Assembly (NCBI GenBank): GCA_002284615.2
Contig: MU069545.1
Coordinates: 139,831 to 150,115, forward strand
Direction: 5' to 3'
DNA length: 10,285 nucleotides
DNA from: Dunaliella salina
Taxonomy: Eukaryota > Chlorophyta > Chlorophyceae > Chlamydomonadales > Dunaliellaceae
Part shown: piece by piece, positions 1 through 7,583 of the stretch
How the letters are laid out: the number at the start of each line of letters is the position of its first letter
Numbering within the stretch: the first letter of the stretch is position 1
Made by a program: the position numbers and the translations under genes
The notes under the pieces: model-generated
The model's input: only the letters and a program-made list of their open reading frames with translations
Database searches by the model: none
What the model was told of the DNA's origin: nothing

Positions 1-96
1 TGCTGGGAGCGCGTTGCTGGAGGCTCATGGCTGGGTGGGGCGTGTGTTGTCCGGGCAGGAATTGGGTGTGCTCGTGACTGCTGTTGCTGCTGTTGG

Positions 97-174
<78 letters not shown>

Positions 175-974
175 CGCTGGGGCGGGGGTGGGGGNGTACG
201 GAGTGGGCGGAGGAATTGGTTAACCGCCGTGGCGTTGATTTTGTTGAAAGTCTCACCGTGCGCTGGAGGTCGTCCCGCCCAGAAGTGTCTGAGGAAAGGG
301 TATTCCTTTGCTGTCGCTGTTGGCCCCTCTTTGAACTTGATGCTGTCGCCCCTCGCCTGGAAGAAGGCATCTGTGAGGCCGGTGTCCCTTGCCACCTTCT
401 GAAGCTGGATGGCTAGGTTGACCAGTGTGTTTTGGAGGTAGATGCGTTTGTGGTCCATGACTGCATGGGCGTTGTTGGGGCTGGCGCGGAAGGAGTGGTG
501 TGCTGCTGCTGCTGCCTCTCCGCTGGTGAAGTAAATCAGCATGCGGGGTTTGCCCAAGCCATTGGCCCGCATCACCTCATCGTGTTCAATCATGCCCGGC
601 TCACAGAACAAGTACCGTGCAACGTCGTAAGGGGTAGCATCACAAGCCAAAGGAGCAGTGCTCTTGGAGCGAAGATGTCGAACAGAGTATCATCTGGCTC
701 TCTCAAACTGGTCTTGGGATCGGAAAGCATGAAAGTTGTGGATAGCTACATCTACGCAAGCTAGAAGCACATTCTGCTGGTCGCAGGGAGAGGGGAAGAG
801 GTCAGTGTGCAGAACAGTAGGTGCGGTTACGCTGTTACTGTACCGCTTGAGAGCCTCATCGACTCGCGCTCGTTCGCGTTCAGACAAAACGTCAAAAAGC
901 CTCTGTGTCTCCTCATAATGTGCTCTTTTGTACGAGCGGATACGGGCCTCTACATCAGCCATGACCTGGGCCAT
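1..974 (-). pseudogene. Unknown poly-Gln protein, ORF1/Gag-like (copy A, partial)
   Basis: One minus-strand frame reads from a Met at 974 to the left edge, broken only by a TGA at 692-690. It starts with a charged helical stretch (MADVEARIRSYKRAHYEE, then RLFDVLSERERARVDEALKRY). After the stop comes a compact block with PRMLIYFTSGEAAAAA, DHKRIYLQNTLVNLAIQ, FFQARGDSIKF and YPFLRHFWAGRPP, then Pro-rich sequence and long poly-Gln with single Arg breaks. The frame passes through the ambiguous base at 195 and the whole repeat. Between about 692 and 665 an alternative frame (DDTLFDIFAP) looks more protein-like, so two compensating indels are possible instead of a stop. The family is not recognised. 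A helical N-terminus followed by an RRM-sized block resembles LINE ORF1 proteins, but only loosely. The C-terminus lies outside the window. Similarity to copy B (4289-6350) supports real coding. Confidence 0.6.
78..172. repeat. CTG/CAG trinucleotide repeat
   Basis: Two pure CTG runs (12 units at 102-137, 10 units at 141-170) are separated by one TCG, with interrupted CTG/TTG units to the left. On the minus strand this is CAG, in frame with copy A, and encodes poly-Gln broken by Arg. An undetermined base at 195 sits in the G-rich tract beside it, so array length and the nearby sequence may be unreliable. Confidence 0.95.
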
Positions 975-1010
975 AATCGCCTTCCCCCCTTGCTCGATTC
1001 GAGTATTCAA

Positions 1011-1490
1011 CAGTTTATTGACGCGGAGGAACGACCAGAGGAAATAGAATACCCCTTGGCCATTGTAATAGACCTGGACAATCTTGTCAACCAAGGCTTT
1101 GAAGGCAATCCTCAGAGCCTATCTGAATCTCCATGGCTCTCGACCACCGGCTGCGCAATTTGCAAGAATGTCACCTTTGACTTCCAACCTACCAATCCCC
1201 AGACAGATATCATGCCAACATGGCAATGTGAAATAATCATTAGAAGTGTTGACCTCATGAAGGAAACTCTTCACTTGGACACAACTGATGAGGTTGCCAT
1301 GCCAACACAAATGCGGGAGGTAACCACCTCTGAATGCACCTGTATCTACAATGCCGATGGTAAATGCATGGGCATGCTCACTATAAAAAGGCTTACAACC
1401 CTGCTCGAAGCCTACGAAGCAGCCAAAAGAGCAGGCATCCATGCCACCATTCAGCCCCCTGTCCAGGATTCAGCATCTGAAAATCATGGG
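1011..1490 (+). pseudogene. LINE N-terminal block, function unknown
   Basis: The frame that includes 1014-1490 reads EERPEEIEYPLAIVIDLDNL, then TGCAICKNVTFDFQPTNPQ and LTIKRLTTLLEAYEAAKRAG, before giving way to the methyltransferase frame at about 1480-1500. The last stretch is probably a helix leading into that domain. Two cysteines (CAIC) and a further pair (CTC) are present, but no complete zinc finger can be argued. No polymerase motif is visible. The frame stays open upstream to 807, but that part overlaps the better-supported minus-strand copy A and is probably its shadow. The opposite-strand reading of this block is much less protein-like. Confidence 0.5.
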
Positions 1491-2270
1491 TCTGCTCTCA
1501 CGCCAAAAGGCTCAACAGAAAAATCCTTTGGCCCAGAGCGAAAAGGTTTTCAATTCAGACATGTTTATTACTCCTTCCCACATCCGATCAGCCCTGCATA
1601 AATGGTGCGTGGTCTCAGCGGAGAGGTTTTCCAGCCCTCTTGACTTTGAAAATACCTACAACACTTATTTCAGCACAAACTACCGAGACCAGATCTTTGG
1701 GGTGCACAAAGACGCCCTGTCTGTGCGCTACACTGGCTTCTCCTTCTGCCATCCTCCACACGATGATGAAATGATGTTTAAACTCCTACGCCACGCAGTG
1801 CACTCCTCCCTCCATTCCACAGATCCAGTTGCCACCTTCATGCTCCTGCCCCACTGGAGAGGCTTCAGCTGTAACGCGTATATGTGCTGGCTGAGTCAAT
1901 ACCCAGATACTGCAAAAGTTCTTGCCAAATTCCCTGCAAGGAAAATCCAATTCAAAGCACCACAACACTGGTTTGATACCATCACCAATCCTACTCCACC
2001 TTCCTATCCTATGCAACTCATCGTTGTGTGGAACCCTAACGCCAGAGATATACTAGATACCGCAAACAAAGACTGGTTTCAATCCCTCCAGCAAGATGCA
2101 AAGCAAGTTACACCAGAAGCTTGTTGGCTACCTTTGGATTCTCCAAATACTGTCATGCTGCTGCGTACCCACCAACATCTAGCATCAAATACTTGGAAAC
2201 AGAAATTCCAATCACTCCCCCCTGACACCCATAGCTGCTCACACAAGTGCCCTCAGGAAAGGGCAGAATT
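1484..2270 (+). pseudogene. PCIF1-like N6-methyltransferase-like domain of the LINE
   Basis: The open frame here carries ERFSSPLDFENTYNTYFS, then DQIFGVHKDALSVRY, FSFCHPPHDDEMM, ATFMLLPHWRG and QLIVVWN. The spacing SPLD, FG, xPPx, LPxWR matches the PCIF1-type (cap m6A) methyltransferase fold as I know it, and related domains occur in algal retroelement ORFs. The xPPx motif normally begins with Asn or Asp (for example NPPF), which contacts the target amino group. Here it is CHPPH at 1747-1761, so the key residue is His (CAT, one base from AAT). The copy is therefore probably catalytically dead, or a divergent variant. In this family it would methylate adenine in RNA or DNA; the substrate in a retroelement is unknown. 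The frame continues without a break into RNase H. Confidence 0.55.
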
Positions 2271-2274
2271 TACC

Positions 2275-2803
2275 CCTGCCAACTTCAAAAAGATGTTTAC
2301 ACCTAAAGTTAAGGACTGGAGGGAAATCACCTACACTGATGGCAGTGTGATTAAACACACAGATGACGACTTCCCACCCCTTTCTGGTTCAGGTGTTTAC
2401 AAACCAGGAAGTGACACTGCTGCACCCTCCCAACACTTGCAACTGCACATAAAACCCAATGGCCATGGGCCAACCAATACCATCACCAGAGCAGAACTTG
2501 TGGGTATCCTTGTGGCACTCCAACACGAGCAACTGAGATTGCCACTGATAGTGCATCCTGCCTTTTTCAGATTTCTAATCAAACCCTTAGCCTGATGCGC
2601 GTGAGGTATCATCTACATGCAGAGCTCATTCATGCAATATCAACCATATTAGAGCAATCCCCTCACTTCCATTTTTACAAAGTCAAAGCCCACTCTGGCA
2701 TCATAGGAAATGAAGGGGCCGACGCTTGCGCTCGCACCGCAGCCCTCTCTCACGCCATAGACATTGCACTTCCAGATGCCAGGGACCCTTTCCACAATTT
2801 CTA
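2275..2803 (+). pseudogene. RNase HI domain of the LINE, frameshifted
   Basis: RNase H removes the RNA strand of RNA:DNA hybrids during reverse transcription. The catalytic set is visible: Asp in YTDGS (2338-2340), Glu in RAELVGILVAL (2494-2496), Asp in ATDSASCLFQ (2547-2549), the helper His in VKAHSG (2691-2693) and Asp in GADACA (2721-2723). The first two lie in one frame and the other three in another; the switch is at about 2530, consistent with loss of one base after the CAA in CACGAGCAA. The upstream frame instead ends at a TGA at 2593. A second one-base shift near 2805 moves into the linker frame. Retention of every catalytic residue across the break implies recent inactivation or a base-calling error. 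Confidence 0.8.
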
Positions 2804-3160
2804 TTGGCTTTCATTGAAGACTTCTTCCACACAAATGATGGCATGCACCGCTCCAGCACGCTTCCGATGCACTATCTCACCAACCTGGGCGACAAACTTA
2901 AAACACACATGCACAAGAAACACAAGCTTGGCTCTGCTGACACCTCTGGATACCACTACCAGAGATGGCAGAAGCTTAACAATGCCACACCACCCACCAC
3001 CAATGCCAACACTGAAACTTACAACCCAACCCCTCAACTTGCAAACAAGGAGATCAGCAACTCCTTCTGGAAAAGCCCAAAGATAACCCTTGAACAGCAA
3101 ATAAATCTTATGAAGTATCAAACGGATACACTGTACACGCAGAGTCATGCCTCCGACTTC
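2803..3160 (+). pseudogene. LINE linker between RNase H and zinc finger
   Basis: After the shift at about 2805 the readable frame gives LPMHYLTNLGDKLKTHMHKK, then HKLGSADTSGYHYQRW and KSPKITLEQQINLMKYQ. It is rich in His, Lys, Thr and Asn and matches the linker that follows RNase H in related algal elements, as recalled from the family. No enzymatic motif is visible. The frame ends at a TAG at 3179-3181, but the sequence stops looking element-like near 3160, where the zinc-finger frame takes over. Confidence 0.55.
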
Positions 3161-3956
3161 AATTTTTTCCAGTTCTGGTAGATGCCCACTCTGTGCAAAT
3201 ACGGGCAGCATTTGTCACATTCTGCTTAGGTGTACCAACCCAACAATGAGCGGGATGCACACTAACAGACACAATGCGGCCCTTAGTCTTTGTGTAGAAG
3301 CCCTCAGTTAAGGCCGATATGGTTCATCCCTCATTAGCATGGATGGCTGCGATCATGACAGACTTCTGGATCAAGGCATACAAGCCCCTGAAAACATCTC
3401 TTGAGCTTATCCAGACTGGGTTTTCCCAAATGGCAATGCCTCACCTGCACGGCACCAAAGCCGCTCTGATGCTCTCTTTGTGTGCCCTCTTCCAGGCAGA
3501 CAAACTCACCTTGATCCTTCCAAGATCACCCCACAAAGATAGGGACATCAATTTTGCCCCGATACAAATCCCTTCATCACTTTAGAACGTGTAAAGGCTC
3601 AACATTCCCACATCATAAACAGACTTAAAACATGCAGCTTAAGAAATCCAAACAGGAATAACAAAGTGACTTTGCACATCATCTTAATTGGTGTGGGTGG
3701 TACGATTTACAATGGTTATACAATTGCACCTCTTATAAATCTGGGCCTGGCCAAACAAAAAGCTAAATTGCTAGTATCCCAGCTTAGGGACCATGCCATC
3801 CAAAGATTATCCACCATCATTAATACTAGACATGCACTTTGCTTTCAGAGGGCATCTGGGAGGGGGTTTGCTGGGCGCGCGGCGGAGGCTGAGGATGGAA
3901 GAAGGAGAGTCCGAGCGCTCAGGGGCATGGCTAGCAATCCTCCAGATCCCCAATAG
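3160..3956 (+). pseudogene. LINE C-terminus: CCHC finger and restriction-like endonuclease-like region
   Basis: This frame begins SSGRCPLC and contains C-x2-C-x7-H-x4-C (Cys 3183, Cys 3192, His 3216, Cys 3231), followed by HTNRHNAA, the finger type found next to endonuclease domains in LINE proteins. Further on come YPDWVFPNG, SRSDALFV (Asp codon 3468) and, after 3552, FCPDTNPFITLERV, VTLHIILIGVGGTIYNGYT and a C-terminal NPPDPQ ending at a TAG at 3954-3956. In related proteins the Asp pairs with a downstream E-x-K to form a PD-(D/E)xK nuclease that nicks the target. Here no E-x-K is present between RDINF (3541-3555, neighbouring frame) and CPDTNPF. In-frame stops lie at 3309 (TAA), 3402 (TGA) and 3540 (TAG). 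The final stop is probably the natural one. Confidence 0.6.
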
Positions 3957-4166
3957 TTCTCTCCCTTGCTCTCTCCTAGGCTAGTTTTGTCTAGTTTAGG
4001 TGGAGGGCCTCCAGGTGAGACCTCTAACTTTTGTTAGGGGTTCTTCCCTTTATGCACGTGGCCTTTGGCTTGCGTAGACTTTTCTTTTTTTTCTTTTCTA
4101 AAGGATCCCTTGGATAACTCTGTACTGGTCACTCTGCCGTCCCACAGTCCAGGTCTTCAGCTAAAA
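3957..4166 (+). other. Probable LINE 3' UTR
   Basis: This non-coding stretch follows the natural stop of the LINE. It contains a small inverted repeat TGGAGG-G-CCTCCA near 4000 and a T-rich run at about 4079-4099. No poly-A tail or clear target-site duplication marks the end. The element probably ends shortly before the 27-bp repeats at 4168, but the boundary is a guess. Confidence 0.4.
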
Positions 4167-4167
4167 G

Positions 4168-4297
4168 GCTTTCAGGGCAGCTGTCCATGGAATTGCTTTC
4201 AAGGCAGTTACCCATGGAAATGCTTTCGGGGCAGCTACCCATGGAAATGCTTTCAGGGCAGCTACCCATGAAAGTGCTTTCAGGGCAGCTACCCACA
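4168..4297. repeat. 27-bp minisatellite, about 4.8 copies
   Basis: Units start at 4168, 4195, 4222, 4249 and 4276 (the last partial), with core GCTTTCAGGGCAGCTACCC followed by ATGGAAAT and few mismatches. Because 27 is a multiple of three, two minus-strand frames stay open and give 9-residue repeats (such as FPWVAALKA); the third carries TAG and TGA in every unit. That third frame is the one that best continues the minus-strand gene, so the array is probably its 3' flank or UTR, not protein. Confidence 0.9.
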
Positions 4298-4967
4298 GGG
4301 TGGCCCGTACCCTCTGACGTACGCACCCGGTGTGTAAGGGCGCAGCAGAGGACCCTCCTGCTTGAATTGCTTGGGCAATATGGCGTGGTCGAGCTCGGTG
4401 CGATTGTTCTACGCTTGCTGCATGGCCTGCTATGTGCTGCCCAGGTGCTCTTGCTACTGTCGCCGGGGAAGGGTGTTGTTGTTGCTTGGCCGAGGTGCGA
4501 GAGGTGCGACCTGCTGGAGCTGATGTTGTTGCTGGGGGTGCTGGGGGGGGGGGGTCTATGGACTTGCGCTTTGGTGGGGTGGCAGGGACTGCTCCAGTGA
4601 CGCGCAGGGGAGGAGCTGGCTGCTGCTGCTGCTGCTGTTGCTGCTGGAAGAGGGGGTTGAAATGCATAGAAGCGGGGTTGTCTTGCTGTTGCTGGGTGGG
4701 AGCTTGAGCTGCTGGTGGTGCAGGCTTGCTGAGTACCTGCTTGAGCTGCTGTCCCACTCGTCCTGCACTGAGGTGTTGGAAGGGCTTCTTGCCAGGGCTG
4801 GGGAGGCGTCCTGCGAGCAGGTGCTGGCGGAAGGGGTAGAGAACCAGCTCCCTCTCCCAATGTTTGACCAGGATGCCTGTGCCCCTGGCTTGCACCACCA
4901 GTTCCTGCCCCGCACTGGAAGGACCTGGAACTGGTGGTGCAAACCGCAGGAAATTACGATTGAGCAT
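4289..4967 (-). pseudogene. Poly-Gln protein, C-terminal part (copy B)
   Basis: From a Met at 4967 the minus strand reads NRNFLRFAPPVPG, then GQELVVQARGTGILVKHW, LYPFRQHLLAGRLPSPG, QQLKQVLSKPAPP, Gln runs and PPKRKSIDPPPP. At a run of 12 G (4543-4554) the best reading changes frame. The new frame gives PQHPQQQHQLQQVAPLAPRP, QAMQQA, TELDHAILPKQFKQEG and PYTPGAYVRGYGPPCG, ending at a TAG at 4291-4289 beside the minisatellite. It holds three TAG codons (4456-4454, 4432-4430, 4411-4409) where Gln is expected. The uninterrupted 268-residue alternative, ending at 4161, is Ala/Thr/Ser-rich, as expected when CAG-rich DNA is read out of frame. The QARG, YPF and AGRxP blocks match copy A. The function is unknown; a low-complexity ORF1- or Gag-like protein is possible. 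Confidence 0.55.
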
Positions 4968-4999
4968 AGTCAGGCAGGCTCAGGACAGGTGGCCTAAAT

Positions 5000-5360
5000 T
5001 CATTCATCACGACCAAGAGGAACAGGATCAGCCAGAATCACCCTCCAGGAGTCTAATGCTCTGAAGGCAGGCTGCTCCTCATCATAAAGTTGCTGAGGTA
5101 AAATTGCTGCCTGCTGGAAAACCTTCCCACCGACTGCCTCACTCAAAGTGCTGACCAGAAAAAATAAGTTGTGCAGCATCAAACTAGTGACAGTTGGGAG
5201 CCCGGTGAGGCTCTGCAGAAGGTGGGTTAGGGATCGAGGTGAGCAAAGGGACCTCGCGGCTCAGCTGACTCATTGCATGGGACTGCTGCTGGTGCTGCTG
5301 CTTCAAATTCAAATTCAATGTGTGGCTCGCTCTCAAGTGCTTGAGCTGCTAATGCACCAC
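5000..5360 (-). pseudogene. Poly-Gln protein, middle part (copy B)
   Basis: Three partly overlapping minus-strand readings look coding: an Ala/Glu-rich piece (LAAQALESEPHIEFEFEAAA), a piece ending APNCH, a TAG, then FDAAQLIFSGQHFE, and a final open frame from about 5150 down to 5000 with VGGKVFQQAAILPQQ, YDEEQPAFRALDSWRVILAD and a TGA at 5002-5000. FDAAQLIF lines up with YDVARYLF of copy A, and DEEQ..RA..L..RVIL with DEV.RA.GL..RMLI, in the same order. Together with the following segment, copy B matches about 385 bp of copy A. The region is broken by stops and shifts and is not expressible as one protein. A spliced gene is possible, but the frame changes do not fall at clear intron borders. 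Confidence 0.45.
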
Positions 5361-5363
5361 ACA

Positions 5364-6350
5364 TTAAAAAAACAGTGGCCATGGATCTGGCCCATGTTTT
5401 CTCTTACGATGCAAGTAAAGGATTAGAAGCAAAAGTATTCTTGTTGCCCTTGGTGAGAAAAGGCCGTAATCAAGAGACTCAGTGAAAGGATCTGGGCGTG
5501 CACCCCAGTCTCTGGCACATTGTGAAGAAATCAGCGCATCATACGTATGCTCAACTCCTTGGAACAACAACAAGAAATTGTGTGGCTGCAGTGCTGGAAT
5601 TTTTGCATTCGACAGATGTACCTTCATTCAGAACACAGTGTAGGGGATCATCAATCTTGCCTACCAGAGCTGCAGTACTGCCAAGTGAAGTGGCAATCTG
5701 CGTGTTGCTGGTGCTGTAAGACAAACCCTGCACGTCAGCATACTTTTGAGAAAGCAAGCTGATTGCAGAGCAGGTATGCGAAAGCCAGCAACAGACTTGC
5801 CATTGTGCTCCAGAGTCAAACCTTCTTTGAGCGTGTACAAAACAGCTGGTTGCTGGAAATAGTCTTGAATCTCGTCGTCAGAAAATTCTTTTGCACCCGC
5901 ACGCTTGGGTTCGGTGGTACAAGCAACTACAGGTGCATTGCCTTGTGAGCTTGAGCTTGCTTCACCACTCAAAATGCGCTCCAGCAAAGCAATAGAGGTC
6001 TTGGCATTCATACTAACAGACATGTTTGTGCTCTCAGGCTCAGTGCGCAACAATTGAAGAAATTTTTTTCACCCAGTGCTTTCAGTGGTATTTGCACAGA
6101 TGCAGATGTATGCACAGTTGCAGGCTGGGTTGGTGCTGCAGGAGCAGGTCTGTCATTTTGAGGTGCAGGTCTTGCATGCCTTCTTGACTCTAAACTTGGG
6201 CTAGGTGAAAAGGGCACAGGTGCTTCTGCTGACACAAAGGTCTCGAGCTCTTTAACTACTGTGATCATGCTATGGCTCACTACAATCTGCTGGAATGGCT
6301 GCAAGTGTGGATTCACTATGAATTTCCTCTCATGGTTTGGCCTCCTGGAC
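5364..6350 (-). pseudogene. Probable N-terminal part of copy B, unknown family
   Basis: Minus-strand coding-like text runs from about 6350: RPNHERKFIVNPHLQPFQQ, VVKELETFVSAEAPVPFSP, an Ala/Pro-rich linker, then after a shift at the seven-A run near 6060 LLRTEPESTN, TSIALLERILSGEASSSS, KEFSDDEIQDYFQQPAVLY and LEHNGKSVAGFRIPALQSA. A further shift at about 5757 gives QKYADVQGLSYSTSNTQIA, and another near 5550 gives YDALISSQCARDWGARPDP. The first shift fits loss of one A from a homopolymer. No domain is recognised. Ser/Ala/Pro/Gln richness and a shared orientation suggest it belongs with the downstream poly-Gln segments, although no matching N-terminus is seen in copy A. A host gene with sequencing errors is the main alternative. 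Confidence 0.45.
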
Positions 6351-7020
6351 TCTTGTTAAATTCCGTGCTCCCTCTTGTTTCTTGTTTTGAAGCACCATCC
6401 TGTGAACGCGCACATCAGATGTAACAGAGTTTGTGTTGTCCTAAGCCCCTTACATGCTCTTCTAGACACCTCTGTCCTTTTTTCTTGCTAGTTTCTTAAA
6501 GGACCTCATGGGATGTACCTTTTGTGTGGGGCCTGAATGCAGGGACATCAGGAAGAGGAGCAGCAGGGAGAAGAGGACAGGGGTGGAAAAAGACAGATCA
6601 GATGGAAGAGACAAGGCAGCAGGAGAAGGAAAAAGGGGAGGAAATTCAGCAGCAGAATGCACTAAAGGGTAGGGGTGGCAAGCGTGGGAGGGAACATGGA
6701 GCCGTGGGACAGAAGAGACAGGCGTCGACAAAGTACAGCCTGGTTGGCAACCCATGCGTAGGTGGATCCTGAAGCGGGGCCAGTGTAGGCTTACAGGGGA
6801 AGGGTTGCGCATGAGGGGCTGGCTGGGTGCACGAGTTCGTCCGCTTTGTGTGTATGAAAACTTACACACACTTAAATTGTCAGGTTTGTTGCTGTAATGG
6901 ACTTTTTCATGGAATTTTTGGACGTGTTTTTGAGCCGAATACCATGAATCAAGTACGCTCGACAACCATCAGGTGTGGCTTGTGGACTAGAAAGAAAAAG
7001 GAGCGCAAGAGAAGGAAGAC
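6351..7020. other. Region without a supported gene
   Basis: I find no convincing gene. A purine-rich tract at about 6536-6680 (AGGAGAAGG-type) opens plus-strand frames rich in Glu, Lys, Gly and Gln with no recognisable family. The minus-strand open frame across 6462-6965 is its Ser/Pro/Leu-rich complement. A hairpin (TGTGTGTA 6847-6854, loop of 8, TACACACA 6863-6870) is present. Possible donor-like GTAGG sites near 6668 and 6759 are too common to argue exons. Confidence 0.5.
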
Positions 7021-7221
7021 ATGGCAGCTTTAGGGCAAAAACCGGAACAGGTGAAAAGATCACCTGTGTGGGCGCTGAAACAGGTAATTCATTTCTTACA
7101 GGACCAAACTAATGAGACTTATCGTTTTATTTCTAATCTCATGGATATTTATTCTTTGGATGGAACAGTTCATCAGGCCGAGCAGCCAAACAACCTGGCT
7201 GAAGGTCAAACCCAATTGTAA
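7021..7221 (+). CDS. Small hypothetical protein, 66 aa
   Basis: An ATG at 7021 opens 66 codons with balanced composition (MAALGQKPEQVKRSPVWALK, then IHFLQDQTNETYRFISNLMD) and a TAA stop. The middle could be an amphipathic helix. No family is recognised, and there is no signal peptide or membrane segment. Just upstream is a Lys/Arg/Glu-rich stretch in the same frame (KEKGAQEKED), so it may be the remains of a longer exon. The LKQVIH segment is encoded again at about 7231-7250 in another frame, because of a 16-bp direct repeat. It could be a real small gene, an exon, or chance. Confidence 0.25.
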   Translation: MAALGQKPEQVKRSPVWALKQVIHFLQDQTNETYRFISNLMDIYSLDGTVHQAEQPNNLAEGQTQL

Positions 7222-7248
7222 CCTTGTAACCTTGAAACAGGTAATTCA
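7076..7248. repeat. 16-bp direct repeat pair
   Basis: TGAAACAGGTAATTCA occurs exactly at 7076-7091 and 7233-7248, 157 bp apart. Both copies contain CAG/GTAATT, a good splice-donor-like core, so they may be related exon ends or the footprint of a local duplication. Confidence 0.8.
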
Positions 7249-7404
7249 CACATCTAAAACACACGGGTCTAACACCAACGTGCAGGTCTTGAAAAGCACC
7301 AGCTGGTTTGCTGCAGCAAAGGCAGGATGCTACGTATGGAATGTACCTTGGATAAATGTGTGTGGATGGCTTTAGCATGAGGTTATAGATCTCACACAAC
7401 CTAG

Positions 7405-7583
7405 GGTATAAAGCGGTGACCGGGTCATAGGCTGGGTTCGACTCCCAGAGGAATATAACTCCTAATTCCTTAGCCGCCGCATACCTTACTTTACCTCACC
7501 AGTAGCCACTGCTGCGGGTCCTAGCAGTGGCATCGAAGCGCATGTAAGGACCCTGGGCTCGCTACCCCCGTTCCCTATTTTTT
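7405..7583 (+). other. Structured segment with B-box/T-arm, possible Pol III or SINE relic
   Basis: A perfect T-arm-like hairpin (CTGGG 7432-7436, loop TTCGACT, CCCAG 7444-7448) contains GGTTCGACTCC, an exact match to the Pol III B-box consensus. Around it are a possible outer stem (GGTAT 7405-7409 plus GCGG 7413-7416 with CCGC 7477-7480 plus ATACC 7481-7485), a hairpin AGGAAT/ATTCCT (7449-7454 with 7465-7470) and a 9-bp hairpin (GCCACTGCT 7505-7513, AGCAGTGGC 7523-7531). A T6 run at 7578-7583 could terminate Pol III. TATAAAG lies at 7407-7413. No acceptor stem, D arm or convincing A box can be built, so it is not a tRNA gene. A tRNA-derived SINE head or an undescribed small RNA are options. 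Confidence 0.3.

Larger units (their letters stand above)
1011..3956 (+). mobile_element. 5'-truncated, decayed non-LTR retrotransposon ORF
   Basis: A plus-strand coding block shows, in order, an N-terminal region, a PCIF1-like methyltransferase-like domain, RNase HI with all catalytic residues visible, a C-x2-C-x7-H-x4-C zinc finger, a restriction-like-endonuclease-like region and a C-terminus ending in NPPDPQ. From recollection, this order occurs in repeated LINE-type proteins of chlorophyte algae. The frame moves at about 1480-1500, 2530, 2805, 3160 and 3530, and stops lie at 3309, 3402 and 3540. No reverse transcriptase motif (such as FADD or YADD) is visible; the element either lost it by 5' truncation or is a non-autonomous derivative. 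The left boundary is approximate, because minus-strand copy A begins near 974. I found no target-site duplication. One-base shifts could be mutations or assembly errors. Confidence 0.75.

Noticed and set aside
84..416. Plus-strand poly-Leu and poly-Ala open frames over the CTG repeat
   Set aside because: They are shadows of the repeat. The minus-strand poly-Gln frame continues on both sides as sensible protein and is similar to copy B; these do not.
1119..2016. Minus-strand ORFs opposite the LINE (1119-1442 and 1786-2016)
   Set aside because: They are antisense shadows; the plus strand carries recognisable domains here.
6462..6965. 167-codon minus-strand ORF
   Set aside because: Its Ser/Pro/Leu-rich text is the complement of a purine-rich tract, and it shows no motif or similarity to neighbours.
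7405..7456. tRNA gene
   Set aside because: The T-arm is perfect, but no 7-bp acceptor stem, D arm or anticodon arm can be formed around it.
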